Shown here piece after piece: positions 27,844 through 36,292 of a stretch of DNA of 64,000 nt. The first letter of the stretch is position 1; each line of letters opens with the position of its first letter. Position numbers and translations under genes: made by a program. The notes beneath the pieces were generated by a model, which searched no databases, was not told where the DNA came from, and worked only from the letters and a program-made list of their open reading frames with translations. The DNA is taken from the NCBI RefSeq assembly GCF_004216895.1, contig NZ_SGXE01000001.1, positions 1,594,208 to 1,658,207 of the forward strand, written 5' to 3'. This stretch comes from Aquimarina brevivitae. Lineage in GTDB: Bacteria > Bacteroidota > Bacteroidia > Flavobacteriales > Flavobacteriaceae.

Positions 27844-28722
27844 ATGAAGGATATCAACCCTGAAGATTTTAAGGTTACCAGTCCGGTTAATCTTGCTGAC
27901 ATTCCTACGACTTACGATTTAGATGCCAGCGAAAAAAAGATCGAAAAAGAACTTGAAGACGTCCGAGAAGATCTTGGCGACTGGCAAAATACCATGTATG
28001 CTCACGATAAATATGCAGTGTTGGTATGTTTACAGGGTATGGATACGGCCGGTAAAGATAGTCTGATCCGAGAGGTGTTTAAAGACTTTAATGCCCGTGG
28101 AGTAGTGGTGCATAGTTTTAAAGTGCCTACGGATAAGGAGCGTGGTCACGATTATCTGTGGCGCCACTATATTGCATTACCCGAGCGCGGAAAGTTTGGC
28201 GTTTTTAATCGTACTCATTATGAAAATGTGCTGGTAACACGCGTGCATCCAGAGTATATTATGAGCGAAAATATTCCGCATATCAACAGTGTGGATGATA
28301 TTGATGAAGTCTTTTGGACAAAGCGCTTTGAACAGATCCGTAATTTTGAGAAACATATCGCCCAGAATGGCACAATTATATTTAAATTCTACCTGCATTT
28401 ATCCAAAGAAGAACAGCGCAAGCGTTTACTGCGCAGGTTAGAAAAAGAAGAAAAGAATTGGAAGTTCTCTGCAGGAGACCTTAAAGAACGTCAACTATGG
28501 GATAACTATATCGCGTGTTATCAAGATGCGATCAATAAAACCTCTGTGGACCACGCACCCTGGTATGTTGTCCCAGCAGATGATAAACCAACGGCACGCT
28601 ATATTGTGGCTAAAACGTTGTGTGATACTCTAAAAGCATTCGAGGATATCCAGGAACCGGAGTTGGATGATGAAACCAAAGAAAATCTACATTTGTACAA
28701 AGAGCAGCTGGAGAAAGAGTGA
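27844..28722 (+). CDS. Polyphosphate kinase 2 family protein
   Basis: A 292-residue PPK2-family enzyme that moves phosphate between polyphosphate and nucleoside mono- or diphosphates. Walker A GMDTAGKDS is at 65-73 (Lys71). The lid region contains RGHDYLWR, and GVFNRTHYENVLVTRVHP (119-136) contains the Walker B-like segment. WKFSAGDLKERQLWDNY is the conserved late motif. Single-domain size and motif spelling fit class I or III enzymes that act on NMP/NDP. A TATCTTTC box 27 bases before the start may serve as promoter. Confidence 0.92.
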   Translation: MKDINPEDFKVTSPVNLADIPTTYDLDASEKKIEKELEDVREDLGDWQNTMYAHDKYAVLVCLQGMDTAGKDSLIREVFKDFNARGVVVHSFKVPTDKERGHDYLWRHYIALPERGKFGVFNRTHYENVLVTRVHPEYIMSENIPHINSVDDIDEVFWTKRFEQIRNFEKHIAQNGTIIFKFYLHLSKEEQRKRLLRRLEKEEKNWKFSAGDLKERQLWDNYIACYQDAINKTSVDHAPWYVVPADDKPTARYIVAKTLCDTLKAFEDIQEPELDDETKENLHLYKEQLEKE

Positions 28723-28775
28723 AATCATAGAAACCATGATTACTTGTAAAAGGAGTATAATAATATAGCTTCGCG

Positions 28776-28801
28776 GTCACACTGAGCCTGTCGAAGTGTT
28801 T
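28776..28801. repeat. Short palindromic intergenic element
   Basis: The sequence CACTGAGCCTGTCGAAGTG with flanking T/A pairs belongs to the CTGAGC-TGTCGAAG group of short palindromes that I recognise from intergenic regions of many bacterial genomes. Ends ACACT and AGTGT pair. Only one copy is seen here. Confidence 0.5.
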
Positions 28802-28865
28802 TGAGAACAAGATAAAAGCAATTACAGGCTTTAGATGGACGGAAAAGAAAAGAATAAAATATAAA

Positions 28866-30251
28866 ATGAAAAAGACTCTAGTATTAATAGTATCAGTATT
28901 CACCTTAACCCTTAGCGCACAACAAACCGCTACAGAAGACTCAGTAACGCTCAAAAAGTTTTACAACACTTCATTGCTTAATGGTAAAAGTTACGTCTGG
29001 TTAGATCATTTATCCAATCAAATTGGTCCACGCTTATCAGGTTCAATTAATGCGGAGAAAGCTGTGGAGTGGGGAGAGCAGGAGTTAAAAAAATTAGGAC
29101 TCGACAAGGTTTGGCTACAATCGGTGATGGTGCCCAAATGGACTCGTGGTGTTGCCGAATATGCTTATATTGAAACTGATCCTGGTAAAACTACCAATGT
29201 GCCGATATGCGCTTTGGGAGGATCCATTGCTACACCGATTGGTGGACTAAAAGCAAATGTAGTAGAGGTTCAAGGAATTGAGGATTTGCGTAAACTAGGT
29301 ACTACTGCCATCGAAGGTAAAATTGTGTTTTTTAACCGGCCCATACAGGCGGATTTGATCAATACCTTTGAAGCCTATGGGGGTTGTGTAGACCAGCGTT
29401 ATTCTGGTGCTAAAGAAGCCGCAAATTTTGGCGCGGTTGGCGTGATTGTTCGTTCTATGAACTTACGCAATGACGATTTGCCACATACTGGTGCGATGAG
29501 CTATGGTGATCTCAAGGATTTAGATAAGATACCGGCAGCAGCGATTAGTACCAACGGTGCTAATTTATTGAGTTCAATGCTAAAGCTCAATCCTGAAATC
29601 AAATTTTTTATGAATATGAATTGCCGCAGCTGGAAGGATGTGGAATCTCATAACGTAATCGGGGAGATTAAAGGAGCCGAATTTCCTAATGAATATATCG
29701 TAGTAGGCGGGCATTTAGATTCCTGGGATATGGGAGACGGATCTCATGATGATGGAGCGGGTATCGTACAATCCATGGAGGTACTGCGCTTATTCAAGGA
29801 AACAGGATATACTCCTAAACGAACCATCCGAGTGGTTCTATTTATGAATGAAGAAAATGGCTTACGAGGCGGTAAAAAGTATGCCGAGGAGGCTCAGCGT
29901 AAGGAAGAAAAACACGTTTTTGCATTAGAGAGTGACGCCGGAGGATTTACGCCTCGTGGATTTTCATTCGATTGCGATGCTACAAATTTTGCACAGATCG
30001 AAAGCTGGAAGCCTTTATTTGCTCCGTACTTGATCCATCAGTTTAGTAAAGGGGGCAGCGGTGCAGATATCAGCCCACTAAAAAACGAAAAGATCGTATT
30101 AGCAGGATTACGTCCAGATTCGCAGCGCTACTTTGATCATCACCACGCCGCTAATGATACTTTTGATGCCATTAATAAACGCGAGTTAGAGCTGGGGGCA
30201 GCTACCATGACCAGTCTGGTGTATTTGATGGATAAATACGGTACCAAGTAA
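28866..30251 (+). CDS. M28 family metallopeptidase, carboxypeptidase Q-like
   Basis: A 461-residue exported zinc peptidase with a signal peptide ending LSAQ (about residue 19). The di-zinc site of M28 is complete: His283 (GGHLDSW), Asp295/296 (HDDGAG), catalytic Glu329 and ligand Glu330 (NEEN), Asp357 (ESDAGG) and a His in DHHHAAND (425-427). An inserted PA-like domain lies between residues 120 and 250. It should remove amino acids from peptides in the periplasm or outside the cell. The gene stands alone. Confidence 0.93.
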   Translation: MKKTLVLIVSVFTLTLSAQQTATEDSVTLKKFYNTSLLNGKSYVWLDHLSNQIGPRLSGSINAEKAVEWGEQELKKLGLDKVWLQSVMVPKWTRGVAEYAYIETDPGKTTNVPICALGGSIATPIGGLKANVVEVQGIEDLRKLGTTAIEGKIVFFNRPIQADLINTFEAYGGCVDQRYSGAKEAANFGAVGVIVRSMNLRNDDLPHTGAMSYGDLKDLDKIPAAAISTNGANLLSSMLKLNPEIKFFMNMNCRSWKDVESHNVIGEIKGAEFPNEYIVVGGHLDSWDMGDGSHDDGAGIVQSMEVLRLFKETGYTPKRTIRVVLFMNEENGLRGGKKYAEEAQRKEEKHVFALESDAGGFTPRGFSFDCDATNFAQIESWKPLFAPYLIHQFSKGGSGADISPLKNEKIVLAGLRPDSQRYFDHHHAANDTFDAINKRELELGAATMTSLVYLMDKYGTK

Positions 30252-30300
30252 TACAATTCAGTAATATAGGTTATATTTATACTAACCAACTTATATTACC

Positions 30301-32088
30301 ATGCAGCTAAGTATCAAACAAAAGGTATTACTCATTCTTTTTGTAGTCAGTGTTGTGCCTATAATAGGCATCATAATCTGGCAGTATAACTACGCTATAG
30401 ATAGTTTGACCAATCGGAGTTTTGAGCAGTTAAATACTATCAAGCAAATCAAAAAGAAAGAGTTAGAATGGTACTTTTCTAAAATTAGAACCGAAACAGG
30501 GCTATTTGCACAGAGCAAGTTTGCAGTCAATGCGATGTATGATTTTAAACAAGCATTTAGCGAACTAAAGGATGTAGAACTTATTGAAGCCCGCAGTGGA
30601 GCCTTAGAAAAATACTATACAGATCATTTGCAAGGAATTCCTTTTGAACAAGATATGGAGACGGTGTTAAGGGAGGTACTACCCCAAAATAACCGAACCA
30701 TATATCTGCAAAGCCAATACCTTAAAAAGTCGCGATTACCTAGAGAGGCCTTTAATTACGAAAAAATACACGAGCGCTTTCATAAAACCTTTTCAGATTT
30801 TGTAGCCAGGTACGATATGTATGACCTGTTTTTAATTGAAGACAAAACGGGTAATATCGTATACAGTGTAAAGAAGGAAATAGATTTTGCAACGAATCTA
30901 TTAGACGGTCCTTATGCCAATTCTAAAATAGGATTACTCTATCGAGATATACGAGATACCGGGTTGAAGACAACAACCTTGATGTGCGACTTTGATCGTT
31001 ATTTACCTTCTAAAATGGCCCCTGCTGCATTTTTGGCAGCCCCCATTTTTGATGAACGAGTCAAGATCGGCACTATGATTGTGCAGATACCCTTAAAAAA
31101 GATCAATCAAATTACTACAGGCACACAGACTTGGCAGGAAGAAGGATTGGGCGACACAGGCGAGACCTATATTGTAGGTAACGACTATAAGATGAGAACA
31201 GACTCACGATTTATTCTCGAAGAGCCTGATGATTTTTTGGAAACAGTGGCAAAAGCTAATACTGCATCAAAGGACCAGCTGCAATTAATGGATCATTACA
31301 ATACCACGGTTCTTTTTCAGCCGGTAGAAACCACAGCCACACAAAAAGCTTTGAAAGGAATGTCTGGGACTGTAATTACAGAGAACTACAGAGGGATTGA
31401 GGTATTAAGTTCTTTTATAAAATTAGATATTGATGATATCTCTTGGGTACTATTAGCGGAGATTGACTCTGATGAAATTTTTTATGCTGTTAAAACTGAA
31501 GCGCGGAAGTCATTGTGGATTTTGATACTGGTTTTTTTGATCACCTTATTGGTGGCAAGTTTTTTAGGTAAAATGATCTATAAGCCAATACGCACATTAA
31601 CGCAGAGTGCTGCAGCATTAGGAAAAGGAAATTTTGATGTCAAAGTGAAGGTTAATCATAAAGGTGAATTGGCAAACTTGGCGCATAGCTTTAATGAAAT
31701 GGTAGTAAAGCTCAAAAAGGGACGAGAGGAAATTATTGCAAAAAACGAATTATTAAGCGAACAGCGCGATGAGTTGCAAAAACAATCTGAAGCGTTGAAA
31801 AAAATGAATGAAGAAATTCTTTCGTTTAATGAAAAATTAGAGGATTTAGTACGACAACGTACTGCTAAATTAAAAAGTAAGAATAAGATTTTACTAGACT
31901 ATGCCTTCTTTAATTCGCATAAACTTAGGGCACCGATATCTAATATTTTAGGTCTCATCCATTTGTTATCAGTAAATCACAGTGAGCACGATAGGGCACA
32001 AACCCTTTCGTATCTCCAAAAATCTGCTAAAGATTTAGATGACATGGTACGTGAAGCTCAAGAATTATTGAATCAAAAGGACCTATAA
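30301..32088 (+). CDS. Cache-HAMP sensor protein with DHp helix but no kinase domain
   Basis: A 595-residue membrane sensor. Membrane helices at about 8-28 and 404-424 flank a large extracytoplasmic Cache-type ligand domain. HAMP spans 425-478, and a coiled coil 478-530. The last part is a histidine-kinase dimerisation helix with an H-box SHKLRAPISNILGL (His540) and a second helix. The protein then ends; the ATP-binding domain (N, G1, G2 boxes) is missing. Only 23 bases separate it from the converging next gene, so the missing part is not hidden by a simple frameshift. It may be phosphorylated by another kinase. Confidence 0.85.
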   Translation: MQLSIKQKVLLILFVVSVVPIIGIIIWQYNYAIDSLTNRSFEQLNTIKQIKKKELEWYFSKIRTETGLFAQSKFAVNAMYDFKQAFSELKDVELIEARSGALEKYYTDHLQGIPFEQDMETVLREVLPQNNRTIYLQSQYLKKSRLPREAFNYEKIHERFHKTFSDFVARYDMYDLFLIEDKTGNIVYSVKKEIDFATNLLDGPYANSKIGLLYRDIRDTGLKTTTLMCDFDRYLPSKMAPAAFLAAPIFDERVKIGTMIVQIPLKKINQITTGTQTWQEEGLGDTGETYIVGNDYKMRTDSRFILEEPDDFLETVAKANTASKDQLQLMDHYNTTVLFQPVETTATQKALKGMSGTVITENYRGIEVLSSFIKLDIDDISWVLLAEIDSDEIFYAVKTEARKSLWILILVFLITLLVASFLGKMIYKPIRTLTQSAAALGKGNFDVKVKVNHKGELANLAHSFNEMVVKLKKGREEIIAKNELLSEQRDELQKQSEALKKMNEEILSFNEKLEDLVRQRTAKLKSKNKILLDYAFFNSHKLRAPISNILGLIHLLSVNHSEHDRAQTLSYLQKSAKDLDDMVREAQELLNQKDL

Positions 32089-32111
32089 TTACCATAAATA
32101 CTTAAAGCAGT

Positions 32112-32558
32112 TTACTCTATACGCTTATAATTCTCAGAATGGCAAAATGTACCGTCTTTATTCAAATCTATTTGTCTGAAATGATCTTTACTTATTTGTA
32201 ATTCGAACCTAAAGACCTCAGTAGTATCAATAATTTTCATCATTGGGTCTGAGGCATACTCAAGAAATTCTTCGAGTGTGTTGTCCTTTACAGTGTAACT
32301 TCCGTATCCAAACCATTCATTTCCATCGGCAGGGTCAAAGCGTGTCCACATTACTTTACCTTTGCTAAACATTTTTATCTGGCGATAACCATTGGGATTG
32401 AAAATCGTATCCGATACTTCATTGTTTTCATACATGAACTGATGCTCTAGTTCCCAAACACCTTCTAAATTAGCAACATTCGAGGTTTTATTAAACTCTG
32501 GCAGTCCAGCGGAGGTCATTACTAAGGAACAAAAGATAATGAGTATTATATTTTTCAT
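32112..32558 (-). CDS. Secreted lipocalin-like protein
   Basis: A 148-residue protein with a signal peptide (IILIIFCSLVMTSAG). The mature part follows the pattern of small calycin/lipocalin-like proteins of Bacteroidota: LEGVWELEH at the start, a G-x-R-Q-I-K-M-F segment, GYGSYTVKDNTLEEF in the middle, then alternating strands. This suggests a small ligand-binding barrel; no ligand can be named. It converges with the sensor gene. Confidence 0.6.
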   Translation of the reverse strand: MKNIILIIFCSLVMTSAGLPEFNKTSNVANLEGVWELEHQFMYENNEVSDTIFNPNGYRQIKMFSKGKVMWTRFDPADGNEWFGYGSYTVKDNTLEEFLEYASDPMMKIIDTTEVFRFELQISKDHFRQIDLNKDGTFCHSENYKRIE

Positions 32559-32724
32559 AATAGGGAAGATTTAAAAGAACTACCATTAAGTTACGAAAAA
32601 AATCACATATTATAGATATTTAATTCGTTTTCAATACTTTAAAATTCAGTAAAGAATTGTCATCGATAGGAAAATGTACAATGCTGACGGAGTAAGAACG
32701 CTTATTCTATAAAAGAATAATTAG

Positions 32725-32758
32725 TTGATGTATTTGAAGAAGGATCTTAATACCTTTG
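32725..32758 (+). promoter_or_regulatory. Bacteroidota-type promoter for the MATE gene
   Basis: TTG at 32725-32727 and TACCTTTG at 32751-32758 are 23 bases apart, within the TTG-N17-23-TAnnTTTG consensus known from Flavobacterium. The start codon is 16 bases after the box, giving a very short leader. Confidence 0.55.
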
Positions 32759-32774
32759 CGCCTATTGTTTTTTT

Positions 32775-34154
32775 ATGTGGCGTCAATACACCAAAGAGTT
32801 TCGATATAATCTGTCTTTAGCAGCACCTGTAATGTTAGGGATGCTAGGGCATACCTTTGTGGGGCTAGTGGATAACATTATGGTTGGGCAGCTGGGCACC
32901 GCACAGTTGGCAGCCGTATCATTAGGTAATAGTTTTATGTTTATTGCTATGTCCTTTGGTATTGGTTTTTCCACAGCTATTACACCTTTGGTCGCAGAAG
33001 CAGCTGGCGAAAAGGATTTTAAAAAAGGTAAATCAGCTTTAAAACACGGATTGTTTTTATGTACAGTGATTGGGCTATTACTCTTTGGACTAATTCTCAT
33101 TGCTAAACCCTTGATGGATGTAATGAACCAACCTGAAGAGGTGGTTTCCTTGGCGTTACCATATTTGGATTTGGTAGCCATATCTTTGATTCCTTTGATT
33201 ATTTTTCAGGCATTTAAACAGTTTTCGGATGGTTTATCATTGACCAAATATCCTATGTACGCTACAGTAGTTGCTAACATTTTAAATGTACTATTAAACT
33301 ACCTCTTGATTTTCGGTAAAGCTGGATTTCCTGAAATGGGGATCGTTGGAGCTGCAATTGGCACGCTAATTTCTCGGGTGATCATGGTGCTGCTGCTATG
33401 GTTTCTTTTAAAAATCAAACAGAAGTCTAGTGCATATGTAACCCATATCAAAATATTTACGCTGAATAAGGCGATGCTAAGAAAGATAACCGAATTGGGG
33501 CTACCGTCGTCATTGCAGATGTTTTTTGAGGTGGCTATTTTTACTGCAGCTATTTGGTTATCAGGTATCCTGGGAAAAAACCCCCAGGCAGCAAATCAAA
33601 TCGCATTGAACCTGGCTTCTATGACCTATATGATCGCTACAGGACTCAGTGTTGCTGCGATGGTACGCGTTGGAAATCAAAAGGGATTAAGAGCATTTAA
33701 AGAATTACGTAGAATTGCATTTTCAATATTCTTACTAGGCTTTTTAATCGCATTTGGTTTTGCGATTTTCTTTGTGGTCTTTAATACACTTTTACCACAA
33801 ATTTATCTTGATGTCAATGATACCAATAATATGGCGGATAATATGCAGGTAATTACTATAGCCGCTCAATTATTACTTGTCGCTGCATTATTTCAGATAT
33901 CCGATGGGGTGCAAGTGACAGTATTGGGTGCATTGCGTGGACTACAAGATGTAAAAATACCCACCACCATAACTTTTGTTGCCTATTGGATAGTAGGCTT
34001 TCCTATCATGTACTACTTTGGTTTGCATACAGATATGGAAAGCATAGGGATTTGGATTGGTTTGTTAGCAGGACTCACCGTTTCTGGCGGGTTGTTATTC
34101 ATTCGGTTTAATCGCTTGACTAAAAAACTTATCGCAACGAAAACTTCTTACTAG
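32775..34154 (+). CDS. MATE family multidrug efflux transporter, NorM type
   Basis: A 459-residue inner-membrane antiporter with 12 predicted helices in two homologous halves. The N-terminal signature LAAPVMLGMLGHTFVGLVDNIMVGQLG matches the NorM branch of MATE, as do the mirrored second-half elements LGLPSSLQMFFEVAIFTAA and NQIALNLASMTYMIATGLSVAAMVRVG. These proteins export cationic drugs or metabolites driven by sodium or protons. The gene has its own promoter and stands alone. Confidence 0.93.
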   Translation: MWRQYTKEFRYNLSLAAPVMLGMLGHTFVGLVDNIMVGQLGTAQLAAVSLGNSFMFIAMSFGIGFSTAITPLVAEAAGEKDFKKGKSALKHGLFLCTVIGLLLFGLILIAKPLMDVMNQPEEVVSLALPYLDLVAISLIPLIIFQAFKQFSDGLSLTKYPMYATVVANILNVLLNYLLIFGKAGFPEMGIVGAAIGTLISRVIMVLLLWFLLKIKQKSSAYVTHIKIFTLNKAMLRKITELGLPSSLQMFFEVAIFTAAIWLSGILGKNPQAANQIALNLASMTYMIATGLSVAAMVRVGNQKGLRAFKELRRIAFSIFLLGFLIAFGFAIFFVVFNTLLPQIYLDVNDTNNMADNMQVITIAAQLLLVAALFQISDGVQVTVLGALRGLQDVKIPTTITFVAYWIVGFPIMYYFGLHTDMESIGIWIGLLAGLTVSGGLLFIRFNRLTKKLIATKTSY

Positions 34155-34204
34155 CTTGATATTTTGAGGGGTTGAGTATACTATTTTGATATTTACCACG
34201 TTTT

Positions 34205-34238
34205 TTTGGCAATGTTTTTGGTAACATTGTTATATTTG
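34205..34238 (+). promoter_or_regulatory. Bacteroidota-type promoter for the OmpA-like gene
   Basis: TTTG at 34205-34208 and TATATTTG at 34231-34238 are separated by 22 bases, fitting the TTTG/TAnnTTTG consensus. The gene starts 56 bases downstream. Confidence 0.55.
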
Positions 34239-34293
34239 ATTTTAATATTTAATTAACTTTATTATCCCAATTTGAGAATATAAAAAAGAACCG

Positions 34294-35376
34294 ATGAACA
34301 GCCCAAAATTTACTTTTTACCTACTTGCTATTTTATGTTTAGTGTTTAATTCCACCACCACTGCACAGACATTAGAGCATACTACCAACGAAAACTTATT
34401 ACCTAATCCTAGTTTCGAAAACATCAATGAGGTTAGTCGACTAACACACGAGATGCAGAATTTTGAGATTATGGCGGATTGGAAACCGGCGATTAATTCG
34501 CCAGATGTTCATCATCCTTATGCAAATGAGGTAAAATACTATCACATTGCGCCTGGATTTTTAAAACAATTTGGTCCTCAAAAACCGAGATCAGGAGAGG
34601 GAAAAGTGGGTATGTATATTGCTGGAGGTGCCTATAAAGAAGGGATCACTGCAAAGTTAAAACAAACTTTAAAAAAAGGTGCTTTTTATTACTTTCATAT
34701 CTACGTTTCTTTGGCTGAGGGTGTTTCCAACTCCTGTACCTCTTCTATAGGAGGATACTTTAGTGCAAGAGATCCAAAGATCACCTTAACTTCTAGGTTA
34801 CCCCTGCATGTACAATCTTCAAAAATGGTGTGTGATGCTCAGGGCTGGACTAAAGTTTGTGGTGTATATAGAGCGAAAGGAAATGAGCAATACTTATCTA
34901 TTGGTTATTTTGGTGAGGATCCAAGAGGGAAATCACTTCGTTCCGGAGGCGAATATAGCGATGCCTATTATTATGTAGATGATGTATTGTTGATGGAAAT
35001 GTATAACCCTGAAGGTTTAGATGCGGGTGTAGTATGTAATATGGCGCTTGATTTTGAACCGATTGAATTTCTTGAGGGAGAATATGAAACGTACAACGAA
35101 ATTAAAAAAGGCCTCGATAAATACATCCAGTACGTAAAAATATTTAAGGTAAATACCATTAAGATAATTGGGCACGCTGACGATGCAGGAACTCCCTACG
35201 AAAACGAAATTATGTCAGCTGTACGTGCAATTCGAGTCAAAAACTATTTTGTGGAGCAAGGGATCGATGAGGCTTTAATAGAGATTATTGCTAAAGGAGA
35301 TACTGCCCCTATAGTTACAGAGGATTCAGACCTGGACCCTACATCAAACAATAGAGTAGAAATTAAGATCGAGTAA
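34294..35376 (+). CDS. OmpA-family protein with N-terminal sandwich domain
   Basis: A 360-residue exported protein with a signal peptide ending TTAQT. Residues about 30-245 begin LLPNPSFENI and resemble the galactose-binding-like sandwich found at the start of many Bacteroidota surface proteins. The final 110 residues are an OmpA domain (IKIIGHADD, then RAIRVKNYFVEQGI and SNNRVEI), which binds peptidoglycan. Together they suggest a periplasmic or outer-membrane protein tied to the cell wall. The sandwich ligand is unknown. Confidence 0.85.
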   Translation: MNSPKFTFYLLAILCLVFNSTTTAQTLEHTTNENLLPNPSFENINEVSRLTHEMQNFEIMADWKPAINSPDVHHPYANEVKYYHIAPGFLKQFGPQKPRSGEGKVGMYIAGGAYKEGITAKLKQTLKKGAFYYFHIYVSLAEGVSNSCTSSIGGYFSARDPKITLTSRLPLHVQSSKMVCDAQGWTKVCGVYRAKGNEQYLSIGYFGEDPRGKSLRSGGEYSDAYYYVDDVLLMEMYNPEGLDAGVVCNMALDFEPIEFLEGEYETYNEIKKGLDKYIQYVKIFKVNTIKIIGHADDAGTPYENEIMSAVRAIRVKNYFVEQGIDEALIEIIAKGDTAPIVTEDSDLDPTSNNRVEIKIE

Positions 35377-35391
35377 TTTATACCTCCGAAA

Positions 35392-35425
35392 TTTGGTAAA
35401 AGCTTTTTAAATCTTAGTACATTTG
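35392..35425 (+). promoter_or_regulatory. Bacteroidota-type promoter upstream of a small acidic protein gene
   Basis: TTTG at 35392-35395 and TACATTTG at 35418-35425 are 22 bases apart. The first ATG (35437) lies 11 bases after the box. Confidence 0.55.
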
Positions 35426-35436
35426 GGCATAAATAA

Positions 35437-35673
35437 ATGGCGACCATGGACTTCCCAAAATTTTTATTAGGGGATAATACCGATTATCCTGATGCAATTT
35501 TTGTAATTCATACTGATTTCCCCAGGTTTATTATAAATCTAGAGAATGATGAAGTAGAGTGGCTTGAGGAGTTTGATAAATCAGAAGAAAAAGACTTGCT
35601 CGAGGAAGCTCAACAGCTTTTTGAAGCGGCGAACCAATTTTATGATAGGGAAATAGAACGATACGAAGAATAG
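35437..35673 (+). CDS. Small acidic protein of unknown function
   Basis: A 78-residue soluble protein with many Asp and Glu residues. It has two strands (AIFVIHTDFPRFIINLENDEVEWL) and a charged C-terminal helix. An ATG three codons in (35446, MDFPK) may be the true start. The family is not recognised. It is followed 18 bases later by the PAP2 phosphatase gene, so the two are probably cotranscribed. Confidence 0.65.
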   Translation: MATMDFPKFLLGDNTDYPDAIFVIHTDFPRFIINLENDEVEWLEEFDKSEEKDLLEEAQQLFEAANQFYDREIERYEE

Positions 35674-35691
35674 ACAATTTATCTAGCGCTA

Positions 35692-36282
35692 ATGATAGAA
35701 ACACTGCACGAATTAGATCAAGAGTTATTTTTATTTCTTAATGGTTTGGGTACTTCTTCCTGGGATGGTTTTTGGCTTTTTATGACAGAGAAGTTTTACC
35801 AAATTCCATTATACCTCGTTTTATTATTGCTATTTTATAAATACTACGGAAAAAAGGGAACTTTAATAACCTTACTTACGGTAGCCTTATTGATTACAGC
35901 TTCAGATCAACTAGCGAACTTATTTAAATATGTTTTGGTACAACGTCCACGCCCGTGTCAACCACACGCTATAGGCGATCTAACTCGCTTGGTAGCCGAG
36001 CACTGTGGGCGCTATGGATTTTTCTCTGGTCATTCGACCAGTTCTATGGCCTTAGCGGTATTTACAGGCCTGACACTTCGAAAGTATCTTAAGTATATTT
36101 TCCCTTTTATGATTTGCTGGTCTATCATCGTTAGTTATAGTAGAATTTATTTAGGTGTGCACTATCCAGGAGATGTGTTGGTGGGGTGGACTGCAGGCAC
36201 ATTGTTGGGTCTACTTGCCTATAACGTGTTTAACTGGGGTATTAAAAAATATGCGCCAAATGCACTGGAGACTGTAACTTGA
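35692..36282 (+). CDS. PAP2 family lipid phosphatase
   Basis: A 196-residue inner-membrane phosphatase with five or six helices. All three catalytic motifs of the family are present: KYVLVQRPRP (KxxxxxxRP), FSGHS (SGH) and SRIYLGVHYPGD (SRxxxxxHxxxD). Small members of this kind remove phosphate from undecaprenyl pyrophosphate or phosphatidate. It ends 10 bases from the converging penicillin-binding protein gene. A role in recycling the wall lipid carrier is plausible but not proven. Confidence 0.92.
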   Translation: MIETLHELDQELFLFLNGLGTSSWDGFWLFMTEKFYQIPLYLVLLLLFYKYYGKKGTLITLLTVALLITASDQLANLFKYVLVQRPRPCQPHAIGDLTRLVAEHCGRYGFFSGHSTSSMALAVFTGLTLRKYLKYIFPFMICWSIIVSYSRIYLGVHYPGDVLVGWTAGTLLGLLAYNVFNWGIKKYAPNALETVT

Positions 36283-36292
36283 TATGCTAGTT

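Noticed and set aside
32089-32111. Frameshift as the reason for the missing kinase domain of the Cache-HAMP sensor
   Set aside because: Only 23 bases separate the stop from the converging gene, so no hidden HATPase remnant exists in any frame.
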